A stretch of DNA of 64,000 nt, taken from positions 1-64,000 of the forward strand of contig NZ_JAAGOH010000007.1 in the NCBI RefSeq assembly GCF_010499455.1, in the 5' to 3' direction. The notes below the pieces were generated by a model. It had not been told where the DNA came from. It did not search any database and saw only the letters and a program-made list of their open reading frames with translations. The position numbers and the translations under genes are program-made. Of the stretch, positions 36,695 to 54,085 are shown piece after piece. The stretch comes from Ideonella livida. GTDB taxonomy: Bacteria; Pseudomonadota; Gammaproteobacteria; Burkholderiales; Burkholderiaceae_C. Position 1 is the first letter of the stretch. Each line of letters opens with the position of its first letter.

Positions 36695-37075
36695 ATGGCA
36701 TTCGACAAAGACGCCTTCCTGACCGCCCTGGACAGCATGTCCGTGATGGAACTCAACGACCTGGTCAAGGCCATCGAAGAGAAGTTCGGCGTGTCCGCCG
36801 CTTCCATGGCCGTGGCTGGCGGCGGTGCCGCCGGCGGCGCTGCCGCTCCGGCCGCTGAAGAGAAGACCGAGTTCAACGTCGTCCTGCTGGAAGCCGGCGC
36901 CAACAAGGTGTCCGTCATCAAGGCCGTGCGCGAACTGACTGGTCTGGGCCTGAAGGAAGCCAAGGACCTGGTCGACGGCGCTCCGAAGAACGTGAAGGAA
37001 GCCATCGCCAAGGCCGACGCCGAAGCCGCCGTGAAGAAGCTGGTGGAAGCCGGCGCCAAGGCCGAGCTGAAGTAA
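36695..37075 (+). CDS. rplL: 50S ribosomal protein L7/L12
   Basis: A 126-residue stalk protein. The N-terminal dimer region ([31 protein letters not shown]), an Ala/Gly-rich hinge ([21 protein letters not shown]) and the C-terminal factor-binding domain ([24 protein letters not shown]) are all present. It is followed by a strong hairpin (37095-37126) before rpoB. Confidence 0.97.
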   Translation: MAFDKDAFLTALDSMSVMELNDLVKAIEEKFGVSAASMAVAGGGAAGGAAAPAAEEKTEFNVVLLEAGANKVSVIKAVRELTGLGLKEAKDLVDGAPKNVKEAIAKADAEAAVKKLVEAGAKAELK

Positions 37076-37417
37076 TCCGCTTCGGTGGATGCAAGGCTGG
37101 GGGCTCGCGAGGGCTCCCGGCCTTTTGTCCTTGGAGCGTCGCCTTGAGCGAGGCTCCAAATCCATGCAGAGAACAGCTGGAAGTCTCTTGAGCGATACTC
37201 AAGGGTTTTCCAAGTGTTCCCTGATCCGACTGCAGGGAACGGGTTTGGTCGGACTCCGGTGCAACGCCGGGGTTGTCCGCCAGCGGTTGGTAGTGGCCAA
37301 CCACCAAGCTGCCAGGTCTGGCACACCGCCCGTGTGTGCAGCCGTCGACCTGACAAAGCCAGTCGCCTTGCGAAGCGTGCGCCTGGGCCCGGCCACGCTG
37401 TCGCTACGGAGTGTTCC
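37076..37417 (+). promoter_or_regulatory. rplL-rpoB intergenic leader
   Basis: 342 non-coding bases. The first 50 hold the attenuator hairpin listed separately. Further small inverted repeats are seen (CTTGAG/CTCAAG at about 37189-37206, GGTTGG/CCAACC near 37285-37302). No convincing promoter was found. This space carries the RNA polymerase operon attenuator in E. coli. Confidence 0.4.
37095..37126 (+). terminator. Attenuator hairpin between rplL and rpoB
   Basis: GGCTGGGGGCTC (37095-37106) pairs with GGGCTCCCGGCC (37111-37122) through twelve pairs, three of them G-T, with a GCGA loop, then TTTT. It resembles the partial terminator that sets a lower rpoBC level than ribosomal protein level in E. 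coli. Confidence 0.65.
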
Positions 37418-41539
<4,122 letters not shown>

Positions 41540-41626
41540 TGGCGCTGCGGCCGCCCTTCGTTGGGGTGGCCGCGCGTGATCGACGACGTTCCCTCCCGTT
41601 AAGCACCGAATAGATAGGAGAAGCTC

Positions 41627-44600
41627 ATGAAAGGCTTGCTCGACCTCTTCAAGCAATTCACCCCCGATGAGCATTTCGATGCCATCAAGATCGGCCTGGC
41701 CTCCCCGGAAAAGATCCGGTCCTGGTCCTTCGGCGAGGTGAAGAAGCCTGAGACCATCAACTACCGCACGTTCAAGCCTGAGCGTGACGGCCTGTTCTGC
41801 GCCAAGATCTTCGGCCCGATCAAGGACTACGAGTGCCTGTGCGGCAAGTACAAGCGCCTGAAGCACCGTGGCGTGATCTGCGAGAAGTGCGGCGTTGAAG
41901 TCACCCAGACCAAGGTGCGCCGTGACCGCATGGGTCACATCGACCTGGCGGCGCCGTGCGCCCACATTTGGTTCCTGAAGTCGCTGCCGTCGCGTCTGGG
42001 CCTGGTGCTCGACATGACGCTGCGCGACATCGAGCGCGTGCTGTACTTCGAAGCGTATGTCGTGGTCGACTCCGGCATGACGCCTCTCAAGAAGTTCTCG
42101 ATCATGAGCGAGGACGACTACGAGGCCAAGCGTGCGGAGTTCGGTGACGAGTTCATCGCCATGATGGGGGCTGAGGGCATCCAGAAGCTGCTGGCCGACA
42201 TGGACCTCGATGTGGAGATCGACAAGCTCCGCAACGACATGACCGGCAGCGAGCTGAAGGTCAAGAAGAACTCCAAGCGCCTGAAGGTCATGGAGGCCTT
42301 CAAGAAGTCCGGCATCAAGCCGCACTGGATGATCATGGACGTGCTGCCGGTGCTGCCGCCGGACCTGCGTCCGCTGGTGCCGCTGGACGGCGGCCGCTTC
42401 GCGACCTCGGACCTGAACGACCTCTACCGTCGCGTCATCAACCGGAACAACCGTCTGGCCCGCCTGCTGGAGCTGAAGGCGCCGGAAATCATCGTGCGCA
42501 ACGAAAAGCGCATGCTGCAGGAAGCCGTCGACTCGCTGCTGGACAACGGCCGCCGTGGCAAGGCCATGACGGGCGCGAACAAGCGCGCGCTGAAGTCCCT
42601 GGCCGACATGATCAAGGGCAAGAGCGGCCGCTTCCGCCAGAACCTGCTGGGCAAGCGCGTCGACTACTCCGGCCGTTCCGTCATCACCGTGGGCCCGACC
42701 CTCAAGCTGCACCAGTGCGGCCTGCCCAAGCTGATGGCCCTGGAGCTGTTCAAGCCCTTCATCTTCTCGCGCCTGGAGGCGATGGGCATCGCCACCACCA
42801 TCAAGGCGGCGAAGAAGGAAGTGGAATCGGGCACGCCGGTGGTCTGGGACATCCTTGAAGAAGTCATCAAGGAACACCCGGTCATGCTGAACCGTGCGCC
42901 GACGCTGCACCGTCTGGGCATCCAGGCCTTCGAGCCGGTGCTGATCGAAGGCAAGGCCATCCAGCTGCACCCGCTGGTTTGCGCGGCGTTCAACGCCGAC
43001 TTCGACGGTGACCAGATGGCCGTCCACGTGCCGCTGTCGATCGAAGCGCAGATGGAAGCCCGCGCGCTGATGCTGGCCTCCAACAACGTGCTCTTCCCGG
43101 CCTCGGGCGAGCCGTCGATCGTGCCGTCTCAGGACGTGGTGCTGGGCCTGTACTACGCCACCCGTGAGCGCACCAACGGCAAGGGCGAAGGCATGGTGTT
43201 CTCGGACACCGACGAACTGCTGCGTGCCCTGGACAACGGTGTGGTGGAGTTGACCGCCAAGGTCAGCGTGCGCCTGCCGGAGTGGAACAAGGATGAGTCT
43301 GGCCAGTTCCGGGCCACCATGAAGCTGGTGGACACGACCGTCGGCCGTGCCCTGCTGTCGGAGATCCTGCCCAAGGGCCTGCCCTTCGCGCACATCAACA
43401 AGGCGCTCAAGAAGAAGGAGATCAGCAAGCTGATCAACGCCTCCTTCCGCAAGTGCGGCCTGAAGGAGACCGTGGTCTTCGCCGACAAGCTGCTGCAGAA
43501 CGGCTTCCGGCTGGCTACGCGCGCCGGCATCTCCATCGCAGTGGATGACATGCTCGTGCCGCCCAAGAAGCACGACCTGATCGCCGCTGCCGAAGCCGAG
43601 GTCAAGGAGATCGAGCAGCAGTACGTCTCCGGTCTGGTGACCGCTGGCGAGCGCTACAACAAGGTGGTGGACATCTGGGGCAAGACCGGTGACGAGGTGG
43701 GCAAGGTCATGATGACCCAGCTCTCCAAGCAGAAGGTCATCGACCGCCACGGCAAGGAAGTGGACCAGGAGTCCTTCAACTCCATCTACATGATGGCCGA
43801 CTCCGGTGCGCGGGGTTCCGCCGCCCAGATCCGCCAGCTCGCCGGCATGCGGGGCCTGATGGCCAAGCCGGACGGCTCGATCATTGAGACCCCCATCACG
43901 GCGAACTTCCGTGAGGGTCTGAACGTGCTGCAGTACTTCATCTCCACCCACGGTGCCCGTAAGGGTCTGGCGGATACGGCGCTGAAGACGGCTAACTCCG
44001 GCTACCTGACCCGTCGACTGGTCGACGTGACCCAGGATCTGGTGGTGACCGAGGACGACTGCGGCACCGAGCACGGCTTCCCGATGCGGGCCCTGGTGGA
44101 GGGTGGTGAGGTGATCGAGTCGCTGCGCGACCGTATCCTGGGCCGCGTGTCGGCCGTGGAGATCGTCAACCCCGAGACGCAGGAAGTCATCATTGCCGCC
44201 GGCACCATGCTGGATGAGGACAAGCTGGACCTGATCGAAGCCGCTGGCGTCGACGAGGTCAAGGTCCGCACCCCGCTGACCTGCGAGACCCGCTTCGGCC
44301 TGTGCGCCAAGTGCTATGGGCGCGACCTCGGCCGCGGTGGTCTGGTGAACACCGGTGAGGCCGTGGGCGTGATCGCCGCGCAGTCCATCGGTGAGCCGGG
44401 CACGCAGCTGACCATGCGTACCTTCCACATCGGTGGTGCCGCCTCGCGTGCTGCCGTGGCCTCCAGCGTGGACGCCAAGTCCGATGGTTTCATCGGCTTC
44501 AACGCCACGATGCGTTACGTGACCAACGGCAAGGGCGAACTGGTGGTGATTTCCCGTTCCGGTGAGATCATCATCTCCGACCAGCACGGCCGTGAGCGTG

Positions 44601-45853
44601 AGCGCCACAAGGTGCCGTATGGCGCGACCCTGAACGTCAAGGCCGATCAGCAGATCAAGGCTGGCTTGGTGCTGGGTACCTGGGATCCGCTGACCCGCCC
44701 GATCATCACGGAATTCGCCGGTAAGGTGAAGTTCGAGAACATCGAGGAAGGTGTCACCGTGGCCAAGCAGGTGGACGAGGTCACCGGCCTGTCCACCTTG
44801 GTCGTGATCGATCCCAAGCGCCGCGGCGCGGCCAAGGTCGTGCGTCCGCAGGTCAAGCTGCTTGACTCGCTGGGCCAGGAAGTCAAGATTCCGGGCACCG
44901 ACCACTCGGTGACCATCGGCTTCCAGGTCGGCGCGCTGATCCAGGTGCGTGACGGCATGGACGTGATGCCGGGTGAAGTGCTCGCCCGCATCCCGGTCGA
45001 AGGCCAGAAGACCCGAGACATTACCGGCGGTCTGCCGCGGGTGGCCGAGCTGTTCGAAGCCCGTTCGCCCAAGGACAAGGGGGCGCTGGCCGAGATCACC
45101 GGCACGGTGTCGTTCGGCAAGGAGACCAAGGGCAAGGTCCGCCTGCAGATCACCGATCCGGACGGCAAGGTCTGGGAAGAGCTGGTGCCCAAGGAAAAGA
45201 ACATCCTGGTGCACGAAGGCCAGGTGGTCAACCGGGGCGAACTGATCGTCGACGGCGCAGCCGATCCGCAGGACATCCTGCGCCTGCTGGGCATCGAGGA
45301 GCTGGCCCGCTACATCGTCGACGAGGTCCAGGACGTCTATCGTCTGCAGGGCGTGAAGATCAACGACAAGCACATCGAGGTGATCGTTCGCCAGATGCTG
45401 CGCCGCGTGCAGATCGTCAACCCGGGCGAGTCCACCTACATCGCTGGCGAGCAGGTCGAGCGCTCCGAGCTGTTCAACACCAACGAGAAGCTGCGCGCGG
45501 ACGGCAAGATCCCCGCCACCTACTCCGACGTGCTGCTGGGCATCACCAAGGCCTCGCTGTCCACCGACTCGTTCATCTCGGCGGCCTCCTTCCAGGAGAC
45601 CACCCGCGTGCTGACCGAAGCGGCCATCATGGGCAAGCGCGACGAGCTCCGTGGTCTGAAGGAGAACGTGATCGTGGGCCGGCTGATTCCGGCCGGCACC
45701 GGCATGGCCTTCCACCAGGCCCGCAAGGCCAAGGAGGAGCTGGACGAGGGCGAGCGCCGCGCCATTGCGCTGGCCGAGGCCGAAGAGCGTGCCCGCGTGG
45801 AGTTCGCGGCGCTGGACGCGGCCTCCGAGGCGACGCCGCCGCAAGCCGAGTGA
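41627..45853 (+). CDS. rpoC: RNA polymerase beta' subunit
   Basis: A 1,408-residue subunit. The N-terminal zinc site is [20 protein letters not shown], and the active-site magnesium triad is NADFDGDQ at 456-463 (Asp458, 460, 462). A second zinc site ([17 protein letters not shown]) and the trigger/bridge helix region ([19 protein letters not shown]) follow. Length suits betaproteobacteria. It follows rpoB by 87 bases and is followed by a strong terminator at 45923-45952. Confidence 0.99.
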   Translation: MKGLLDLFKQFTPDEHFDAIKIGLASPEKIRSWSFGEVKKPETINYRTFKPERDGLFCAKIFGPIKDYECLCGKYKRLKHRGVICEKCGVEVTQTKVRRDRMGHIDLAAPCAHIWFLKSLPSRLGLVLDMTLRDIERVLYFEAYVVVDSGMTPLKKFSIMSEDDYEAKRAEFGDEFIAMMGAEGIQKLLADMDLDVEIDKLRNDMTGSELKVKKNSKRLKVMEAFKKSGIKPHWMIMDVLPVLPPDLRPLVPLDGGRFATSDLNDLYRRVINRNNRLARLLELKAPEIIVRNEKRMLQEAVDSLLDNGRRGKAMTGANKRALKSLADMIKGKSGRFRQNLLGKRVDYSGRSVITVGPTLKLHQCGLPKLMALELFKPFIFSRLEAMGIATTIKAAKKEVESGTPVVWDILEEVIKEHPVMLNRAPTLHRLGIQAFEPVLIEGKAIQLHPLVCAAFNADFDGDQMAVHVPLSIEAQMEARALMLASNNVLFPASGEPSIVPSQDVVLGLYYATRERTNGKGEGMVFSDTDELLRALDNGVVELTAKVSVRLPEWNKDESGQFRATMKLVDTTVGRALLSEILPKGLPFAHINKALKKKEISKLINASFRKCGLKETVVFADKLLQNGFRLATRAGISIAVDDMLVPPKKHDLIAAAEAEVKEIEQQYVSGLVTAGERYNKVVDIWGKTGDEVGKVMMTQLSKQKVIDRHGKEVDQESFNSIYMMADSGARGSAAQIRQLAGMRGLMAKPDGSIIETPITANFREGLNVLQYFISTHGARKGLADTALKTANSGYLTRRLVDVTQDLVVTEDDCGTEHGFPMRALVEGGEVIESLRDRILGRVSAVEIVNPETQEVIIAAGTMLDEDKLDLIEAAGVDEVKVRTPLTCETRFGLCAKCYGRDLGRGGLVNTGEAVGVIAAQSIGEPGTQLTMRTFHIGGAASRAAVASSVDAKSDGFIGFNATMRYVTNGKGELVVISRSGEIIISDQHGRERERHKVPYGATLNVKADQQIKAGLVLGTWDPLTRPIITEFAGKVKFENIEEGVTVAKQVDEVTGLSTLVVIDPKRRGAAKVVRPQVKLLDSLGQEVKIPGTDHSVTIGFQVGALIQVRDGMDVMPGEVLARIPVEGQKTRDITGGLPRVAELFEARSPKDKGALAEITGTVSFGKETKGKVRLQITDPDGKVWEELVPKEKNILVHEGQVVNRGELIVDGAADPQDILRLLGIEELARYIVDEVQDVYRLQGVKINDKHIEVIVRQMLRRVQIVNPGESTYIAGEQVERSELFNTNEKLRADGKIPATYSDVLLGITKASLSTDSFISAASFQETTRVLTEAAIMGKRDELRGLKENVIVGRLIPAGTGMAFHQARKAKEELDEGERRAIALAEAEERARVEFAALDAASEATPPQAE

Positions 45854-45922
45854 GCGCCTGACGCGCCAGTCCGTTCTGTCTGAGCCTGCAGGCTCAGGCC
45901 CGGGTGGGCTGTCATGACATCG

Positions 45923-45952
45923 GAGGGGCCGCTTGCGGCCCCTCTTCTTTTT
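45923..45952 (+). terminator. Intrinsic terminator after rpoC
   Basis: GAGGGGCCGC (45923-45932) and GCGGCCCCTC (45935-45944) form ten perfect pairs with a two-base loop, then TTCTTTTTC. This should end the rpoBC transcript. Confidence 0.88.
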
Positions 45953-46022
45953 CGGGGCGAGGCGCTTAAACTCCGACGCCGCCCTGGCGTCGCGCTGGGG
46001 GGCCCGTTCCTGTCCCTTGACC

Positions 46023-46985
46023 ATGACGCCCCTCCATCGCCCGCTGACCGTGCTGCTGGTCAGCTACAACACCCGGGACCTGCTCACCCCGTGCCTTGAT
46101 GCGCTGAAGCAGGCCCTGCAGCCCTTCCCAGACGCCAGGGTCGTGGTGGTGGACAACGCCTCCCGCGATGGCTCTGCGGCGTATCTGCGTCAGCACCACC
46201 CTGAGGTGCGCTTGCTGGAGAGCGGGACTAACGTCGGCTTTGGTCGGGCCAATAACCTGGCGCTGCCCGAGGTCGCCGACGGCGACCTGCTGCTGCTCAA
46301 TACCGATGCCTTTGTGCCCGCCGAGGCGGTTTCTCGGGCCCTGTCCTGCCTGCAGCGCGAGGCCGATGTGGGTATCGTCGGTGTGCGGCTGGTGGGGCGT
46401 GACGGGAGCCAGCAGCCCAGCTGCCGCGGATTTCCTTCGCCGCTGGGTGAGTTCCTGGCGCGCACCGGTTTGGCCACCTGGTTCCCGACCGTCCGGCAGG
46501 TCGATGACCGTCATTGGCGGCCCGAACGCAGTGCGGACTGCGACTGGGTGCCCGGCTGCTTTTACCTGATCCGGCGGGAGGTTCTGCGCCAGGTGGGGCT
46601 GTTCGATCCGCGCTTCTTTTTATATTACGAAGAGGTCGACCATTGCCGGCGCGTCCGGCAAGCAGGATGGCGGGTTCACTACCTGGCGGAGGTGGCGGTG
46701 GTTCATCTGGGCGGCGAGAGCGCGAAGTCCGACGGAGAAATCACCTCCGCTGGGCGGCAGTCCCGGCGCCTGCAACTCGAGAGTGCTCTGCTTTATTACC
46801 GCAAGCATGGTGGGCTGACCACCGTCCTGGGCTGGTCTCTGCTCCAGGTGCTCTGGCTGGTGCTGGTGGGGGCGGGGGCGCTGATCCGGGGGCGCTGGTC
46901 CCGGGCAAGCGCCGCCGGTGCGGAGTGGCGACTGGCCATGGCCATTCTGTGGGCCACGCGGGCGGGTGGGCGGGCGCTGCACTGA
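46023..46985 (+). CDS. Family 2 glycosyltransferase (rhamnosyltransferase-like)
   Basis: A 320-residue GT-A enzyme: TVLLVSYNTRDLLTPCLDAL at 9-28, VVVVDNASRDGS, TNVGFGRANN, metal-binding NTDA at 93-96, and DWVPGCFYLIRREVL with FDPRFFLYYEEVDHCRRVRQ. These are hallmarks of WbbL-like transferases that add a sugar to a surface polysaccharide. A hydrophobic segment (TTVLGWSLLQVLWLVLVGAGAL) near the C-terminus may bind the inner membrane. ATG 46023 was chosen over an upstream ATG at 45933 that lies in the rpoC terminator. Confidence 0.9.
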   Translation: MTPLHRPLTVLLVSYNTRDLLTPCLDALKQALQPFPDARVVVVDNASRDGSAAYLRQHHPEVRLLESGTNVGFGRANNLALPEVADGDLLLLNTDAFVPAEAVSRALSCLQREADVGIVGVRLVGRDGSQQPSCRGFPSPLGEFLARTGLATWFPTVRQVDDRHWRPERSADCDWVPGCFYLIRREVLRQVGLFDPRFFLYYEEVDHCRRVRQAGWRVHYLAEVAVVHLGGESAKSDGEITSAGRQSRRLQLESALLYYRKHGGLTTVLGWSLLQVLWLVLVGAGALIRGRWSRASAAGAEWRLAMAILWATRAGGRALH

Positions 46986-47006
46986 GCCGAAGGGGAGGCA
47001 CTGGAA

Positions 47007-47525
47007 ATGTTCGAAAACCTCCGCGCCGATTTCAAGGCCCATGGGCGCCGCTGGGGGGCGCAGGGCTTTTGGGTGATGGTTGTCTACCGTTTCGGACGCT
47101 GGCGCTACGGCCTGCGCCCGGTTTGGTTGCGCAAGCCCTTTTCGCTGGCGTATCACGTGGCCTACAAAGGGGTGCAGGTGCTCACCGGCATTGAGTTGCC
47201 CTGCGAAGCCGAGGTGGGGGAGGGCTTTGTCATCGACCACTTTGGCGGCATCGTCGTCAGCGGCTACGCCCGTTTCGGTCGTCATTGCCGCATCCGCAAT
47301 GGCGTGGTGGTCGGCCTGGCTCGCGTCGAGGATCCGGTCGCTCCGCACATCGGGGACCATGTCGACATCGGGGCTGGGGCCAAGGTGCTGGGCCGCATTC
47401 GCATTGGGGACCATGTGATCATCGGTGCCAACGCGGTGGTGGTCCGCGATGTGCCTGCCCGCCACATTGCGGTGGGCGTTCCTGCCCGTGTGCGCCCGCG
47501 CACCGACTTGCCCCAGGTGCCATAG
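47007..47525 (+). CDS. Left-handed beta-helix acyltransferase (serine acetyltransferase-like)
   Basis: A 172-residue hexapeptide-repeat protein. The N-terminal helix RADFKAHGRRWGAQGFWVMVVYRFGRW precedes turns with I-G-x-x-x repeats such as IGDHVDIGAGAKVLGRIRIG, with active-site-like DHFGGIVVSG and a tail AVVVRDVPARHIAVGVPAR. It should acetylate serine or a sugar. The gene lies 21 bases after the glycosyltransferase, so sugar decoration is more likely than cysteine synthesis. Confidence 0.88.
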   Translation: MFENLRADFKAHGRRWGAQGFWVMVVYRFGRWRYGLRPVWLRKPFSLAYHVAYKGVQVLTGIELPCEAEVGEGFVIDHFGGIVVSGYARFGRHCRIRNGVVVGLARVEDPVAPHIGDHVDIGAGAKVLGRIRIGDHVIIGANAVVVRDVPARHIAVGVPARVRPRTDLPQVP

Positions 47526-47538
47526 CCGTGGCGCGCGG

Positions 47539-48018
47539 TCAGGGCGTGGCGCCAAGGCGCCACCAGGAGGCGCCGGGTCGCACGATATGCACGCCGGCGA
47601 GCAGGGCGCGCCGGCGAAGCTTCAGCACAGCCTTGTCCCGGCTCACCAGCCAGCGCGCTCCCCGGTGCTGTGCCAGGTCCAGGAACTTCTGGTCGTCGGG
47701 ATCGCTGCACCGCCAGCGCATGGGCAGGGCCGGGCAAGGGGCGTCCCCGACCTCTCGAGCCCGGCTGGCCAGCAGGGCCAGCAGGTCTTGCGGGGGGCGG
47801 CAGCCCGGAGGCAGGTGACCGTGCTGCAGCACATGGCACAGCTCGTCGCGCAGGGCGGGCGAGATCACCCAGACCCAATCACCCGCCAGCCGCGAAGCTT
47901 CCCAGCCTGCGGTGATGGGGTCGGCAAAGTGCAGCCAGTCCAGGATGGCCTGGGTGTCCAGGATGGCCTCGCCCGGCGGCGGGCAGGGGGAGATGAGGTC
48001 CGACTTGGCAGTGTTCAT
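47539..48018 (-). CDS. PIN-domain protein (putative RNase)
   Basis: A 159-residue protein. The acidic quartet is visible: Asp21 in ILDTQAILDWL, Glu59 in ALRDEL, Asp108/109 in SDPDDQKFLDLA and Asp128 in VSRDKAVL. This is the COG1569-like PIN family, often labelled toxin of a type II system, though no antitoxin frame is next to it. Its ATG (48018) lies inside the rpsL promoter region, between the -35 and -10 of the facing gene. The gene is divergent from rpsL. Confidence 0.75.
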   Translation of the reverse strand: MNTAKSDLISPCPPPGEAILDTQAILDWLHFADPITAGWEASRLAGDWVWVISPALRDELCHVLQHGHLPPGCRPPQDLLALLASRAREVGDAPCPALPMRWRCSDPDDQKFLDLAQHRGARWLVSRDKAVLKLRRRALLAGVHIVRPGASWWRLGATP

Positions 48019-48034
48019 GCCCTTGCACTATACT
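48005..48034 (+). promoter_or_regulatory. Promoter of the str operon (rpsL)
   Basis: TTGGCA (48005-48010), 18 bases, TATACT (48029-48034). Both hexamers are close to consensus. Transcription would start near 48041, about 195 bases before the rpsL start. The start codon of the opposite-strand PIN gene (48016-48018) lies in the spacer. Confidence 0.8.
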
Positions 48035-48207
48035 GGCGGGCTTTTCGGCACCCGAAGGTGGGCTTTGCTGCGCACTGCTTTTGACCGCTGACGGGTCCGG
48101 GTCCGGCGTAGGCCGGGCCTGGGTGTCCGATCCTGACGGGCCGCAGTCCCCTGGGGAGTTCGCTCCGTGCAGGGGCCTCGCGTCAGGCGGGGGCCGAAGG
48201 AATTCAT

Positions 48208-48232
48208 GTAACTTCAAACGGGAACAAGTTAC
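48208..48232 (+). promoter_or_regulatory. Hairpin at the rpsL start (possible translational control)
   Basis: GTAACTT (48208-48214) pairs with AAGTTAC (48226-48232). The loop CAAACGGGAAC contains GGGAA, the likely ribosome site, and the right arm ends two bases before the ATG at 48235. This could regulate S12 translation. Confidence 0.4.
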
Positions 48233-48234
48233 CC

Positions 48235-48609
48235 ATGCCGACCATCAACCAGCTCGTGCGCCAAGGCCGTCAGGCCGAAGTCACGAAGTCCAAGTCGCCT
48301 GCGATGCAGAACTGCCCGCAGCGCCGCGGTGTCTGCACCCGCGTCTACACCACCACCCCCAAGAAGCCGAACTCCGCGCTTCGTAAGGTGGCCAAGGTGC
48401 GTCTGACCAACGGTTTCGAGGTGATCTCGTACATCGGCGGTGAAGGCCACAACCTGCAGGAGCACAGTGTGGTGCTCGTGCGCGGCGGCCGGGTCAAGGA
48501 TCTGCCGGGTGTGCGTTATCACATCGTGCGCGGTTCTCTGGACCTGCAGGGCGTCAAGGATCGCAAGCAGTCGCGCTCCAAGTACGGCGCCAAGCGCCCC
48601 AAGAAGTAA
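48235..48609 (+). CDS. rpsL: 30S ribosomal protein S12
   Basis: A 124-residue decoding-centre protein, [10 protein letters not shown] onward. Lys43 in [10 protein letters not shown] and Lys88 in GGRVKDLPG are wild type, so no streptomycin-resistance substitution is present. It is followed by a short inverted repeat AATCCGGC/GCCGGATT (48608-48625) that includes the stop codon, then rpsG after about 190 bases. Confidence 0.98.
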   Translation: MPTINQLVRQGRQAEVTKSKSPAMQNCPQRRGVCTRVYTTTPKKPNSALRKVAKVRLTNGFEVISYIGGEGHNLQEHSVVLVRGGRVKDLPGVRYHIVRGSLDLQGVKDRKQSRSKYGAKRPKK

Positions 48610-48803
48610 TCCGGCACGCCGGATTGCTGTCTCTGAGTTGTCACGCCCGGCTGTCAGGCTGAGGTGGTGGATGTTGCGGTCGACCTGTGGGTCGGACCGA
48701 GTAAGTGAAAGCCCCGTCATGCCAGCGCCTCTTGGCCGGCTGAAGTGGACTTTCAGGGCATGCGGCACAGGCCGCAGCCAGCTGAAGATGAAGGAAGAGT
48801 GAA

Positions 48804-49274
48804 ATGCCTCGTCGTCGCGAAGTACCTAAGCGCGAGATCCTGCCCGATCCCAAGTTCGGTTCGGTAGATCTGTCGAAGTTCATGAACGTGGTGATGGAGT
48901 CCGGCAAGAAGGCCGTGGCTGAGCGCATCATCTACGGCGCGCTGGATCAAGTGGAAGCCAAGGCCAAGCGCGATCCGCTGGAGGTCTTCATGACCGCGCT
49001 GAACAACGTCAAGCCGATGGTGGAAGTGAAGTCCCGCCGCGTCGGCGGTGCGAACTACCAAGTTCCCGTGGAAGTTCGTCCCGTCCGCCGCATGGCTCTG
49101 GCGATGCGCTGGCTGAAGGAATCGGCCCGCAAGCGCGGTGAGAAGTCCATGGCCGCCCGTCTGGCCAACGAACTGCTCGAGGCCTCTGAAGGTCGCGGCG
49201 GCGCGATGAAGAAGCGTGACGAAGTGCACCGCATGGCCGAGGCCAACAAGGCCTTCTCGCACTTCCGCTTCTAA
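48804..49274 (+). CDS. rpsG: 30S ribosomal protein S7
   Basis: A 156-residue protein that assembles the 30S head. Conserved [56 protein letters not shown] and the C-terminal [18 protein letters not shown] are present. In E. coli S7 represses the str operon through the rpsL-rpsG intergenic RNA. The 190-base gap (48610-48803) could serve that role. Confidence 0.98.
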   Translation: MPRRREVPKREILPDPKFGSVDLSKFMNVVMESGKKAVAERIIYGALDQVEAKAKRDPLEVFMTALNNVKPMVEVKSRRVGGANYQVPVEVRPVRRMALAMRWLKESARKRGEKSMAARLANELLEASEGRGGAMKKRDEVHRMAEANKAFSHFRF

Positions 49275-49288
49275 TCCAAGCTACTTTG

Positions 49289-49322
49289 GCCGCTCAGGGT
49301 TAACGCTGACCCGAGCGGCTTT
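49289..49322 (+). terminator. Attenuator-like hairpin between rpsG and fusA
   Basis: GCCGCTC (49289-49295) pairs with GAGCGGC (49313-49319) and GGGT pairs with ACCC inside it, with a bulged A, then TTTCGCCGTTT. It may modulate read-through from rpsG into fusA. Confidence 0.5.
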
Positions 49323-49349
49323 CGCCGTTTATGGCAAAAGGAGTGACAC

Positions 49350-51452
<2,103 letters not shown>

Positions 51453-51597
51453 GTTCGGGCCGCGTGGCCTGACGAATCGTCCTGATTCATGGTCTTCGCG
51501 CTCCTGCCCCCCGCTGCCAGTGGTGGGGGCCTGAGTTCAGCGAGGCGGAGACCCTAAACCCTGCACTGGCAACTGTTCTTTCTACGGAGAATTTGCA

Positions 51598-52788
<1,191 letters not shown>

Positions 52789-52800
52789 TTGCATGACCGG

Positions 52801-52827
52801 ACCGGGCAGGCGAGACACCTGCCCGGT
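52801..52827 (+). terminator. Hairpin between tuf and rpsJ
   Basis: ACCGGGCAGG (52801-52810) and CCTGCCCGGT (52818-52827) form ten perfect pairs with a seven-base loop, followed by CTTCATCGCTCTTTTG. It may be a partial terminator between str and S10 transcripts. Confidence 0.55.
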
Positions 52828-52854
52828 CTTCATCGCTCTTTTGAAGGAAACGTC

Positions 52855-53166
52855 ATGCAAAAGCAGAAGATCCGCATTCGCCTGAAGGCTTTCGACTACA
52901 AGCTGATCGATCAGTCGGCTCTGGAGATCGTGGACACCGCCAAGCGCACCGGCGCCATCGTCAAGGGCCCTGTGCCCCTGCCGACGCGCATGCAGCGCTT
53001 CGACATCCTGCGTTCGCCGCACGTCAACAAGACCAGCCGCGACCAGTTCGAGATCCGCACCCATCAGCGCCTGATGGACATCGTCGACCCGACCGACAAG
53101 ACCGTGGACGCGCTGATGAAGCTCGACCTGCCGGCCGGCGTGGACGTCGAGATCAAGCTGCAGTGA
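52855..53166 (+). CDS. rpsJ: 30S ribosomal protein S10 (NusE)
   Basis: A 103-residue protein: [39 protein letters not shown] and [23 protein letters not shown] 52855 has GAAGGAAA upstream. The frame extends upstream for 22 non-conserved residues. It is separated from rplC by about 250 bases that include a terminator-like hairpin and a promoter-like element. Confidence 0.98.
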   Translation: MQKQKIRIRLKAFDYKLIDQSALEIVDTAKRTGAIVKGPVPLPTRMQRFDILRSPHVNKTSRDQFEIRTHQRLMDIVDPTDKTVDALMKLDLPAGVDVEIKLQ

Positions 53167-53201
53167 TCTGCATCGCGCCTTCCTGAGAGGGCGGCGCGTT
53201 G

Positions 53202-53231
53202 AGGCGACTCTCTTGCGGGAGTCGCCTTTTT
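53202..53231 (+). terminator. Terminator-like hairpin between rpsJ and rplC
   Basis: AGGCGACTC (53202-53210) pairs with GAGTCGCCT (53219-53227), nine perfect pairs with an eight-base loop, followed by TTTTCG so that five T residues run through 53227-53231. This would end most transcription from rpsJ. Confidence 0.75.
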
Positions 53232-53242
53232 CGCTTTATACT
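53213..53242 (+). promoter_or_regulatory. Candidate promoter upstream of rplC
   Basis: TTGCGG (53213-53218), 18 bases, TATACT (53237-53242). The -35 lies in the loop of the preceding terminator hairpin. It would start the rplC-rplD-rplW-rplB unit near 53249. Confidence 0.5.
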
Positions 53243-53419
53243 CACAGGCTTTTCCGGCGGAGGGTGGCGAGAGCCGCCCTTTTGTCGTGCGCGCTTGTGC
53301 GTGGTGGTTCGGGTAGCCGGGCTGCGGCGTCAAGTGCATCAGTCGGTTCGACCAATCGCTGTCGAACTTGTGAAACCCAGCCCCCTGAAGCTTTGTGGAT
53401 GGGGGGCGGAGAAGAAACC

Positions 53420-54085
53420 ATGAGTCTTAGCAATCGCCTCGGATTGCTGGGCCGCAAGGTGGGCATGATGCGTGTGTTCACGGACGATGGCGATGCCATC
53501 CCCGTGACCGTGCTGGACGTGTCCAACAACCGCGTGTCCCAGGTCAAGACCGTTGAGACCGACGGCTACACCGCACTGCAAGTGGTGTTTGGTCAGCGTC
53601 GGGCCTCCCGCGTGACCAAGCCTGCTGCTGGCCACCTCGCCAAGGCGGGTGTGGAAGCGGGTACCCTGATCAAGGAATTCCGCGTCACGCCGGAAATCGC
53701 TGCCGAATACAAGGCTGGCGCTTCCGTGCCGGTCACGCTGTTCGCCGCTGGCCAGAAGGTCGACGTGCAGGGCACCTCGATCGGTAAGGGCTTTGCCGGC
53801 ACCATCAAGCGCCACAACTTCGGTTCGCAGCGCGCTTCGCACGGTAACAGCCGCTCGCACAACGTCCCGGGCTCCATTTCCATGGCGCAGGATCCGGGTC
53901 GCGTGTTCCCGGGCAAGAAGATGACCGGGCACATGGGCGACGAGACCGTCACCACCCAGAACCTCGACATCGTCCGCGTCGACGAGGCCCGTCAGCTGCT
54001 GCTGGTCAAGGGTGCCGTCCCCGGCGCCAAGAACGGCCACGTCGTGGTCCGTCCCGCAGTCAAGGCCAAGAAGGGAGCCAACTGA
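53420..54085 (+). CDS. rplC: 50S ribosomal protein L3
   Basis: A 221-residue early-assembly protein: [44 protein letters not shown], the [16 protein letters not shown] region and [16 protein letters not shown] 53420 was selected because GGAG (GGCGGAGAAGAAACC) precedes it. The upstream frame is non-conserved. The stop shares a base with the rplD start. Confidence 0.97.
   Translation: MSLSNRLGLLGRKVGMMRVFTDDGDAIPVTVLDVSNNRVSQVKTVETDGYTALQVVFGQRRASRVTKPAAGHLAKAGVEAGTLIKEFRVTPEIAAEYKAGASVPVTLFAAGQKVDVQGTSIGKGFAGTIKRHNFGSQRASHGNSRSHNVPGSISMAQDPGRVFPGKKMTGHMGDETVTTQNLDIVRVDEARQLLLVKGAVPGAKNGHVVVRPAVKAKKGAN

Noticed and set aside
47539-48018. The PIN-domain gene as part of a toxin-antitoxin pair
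   Set aside because: No small antitoxin frame is visible on either side. The neighbours are rpsL and an acyltransferase.
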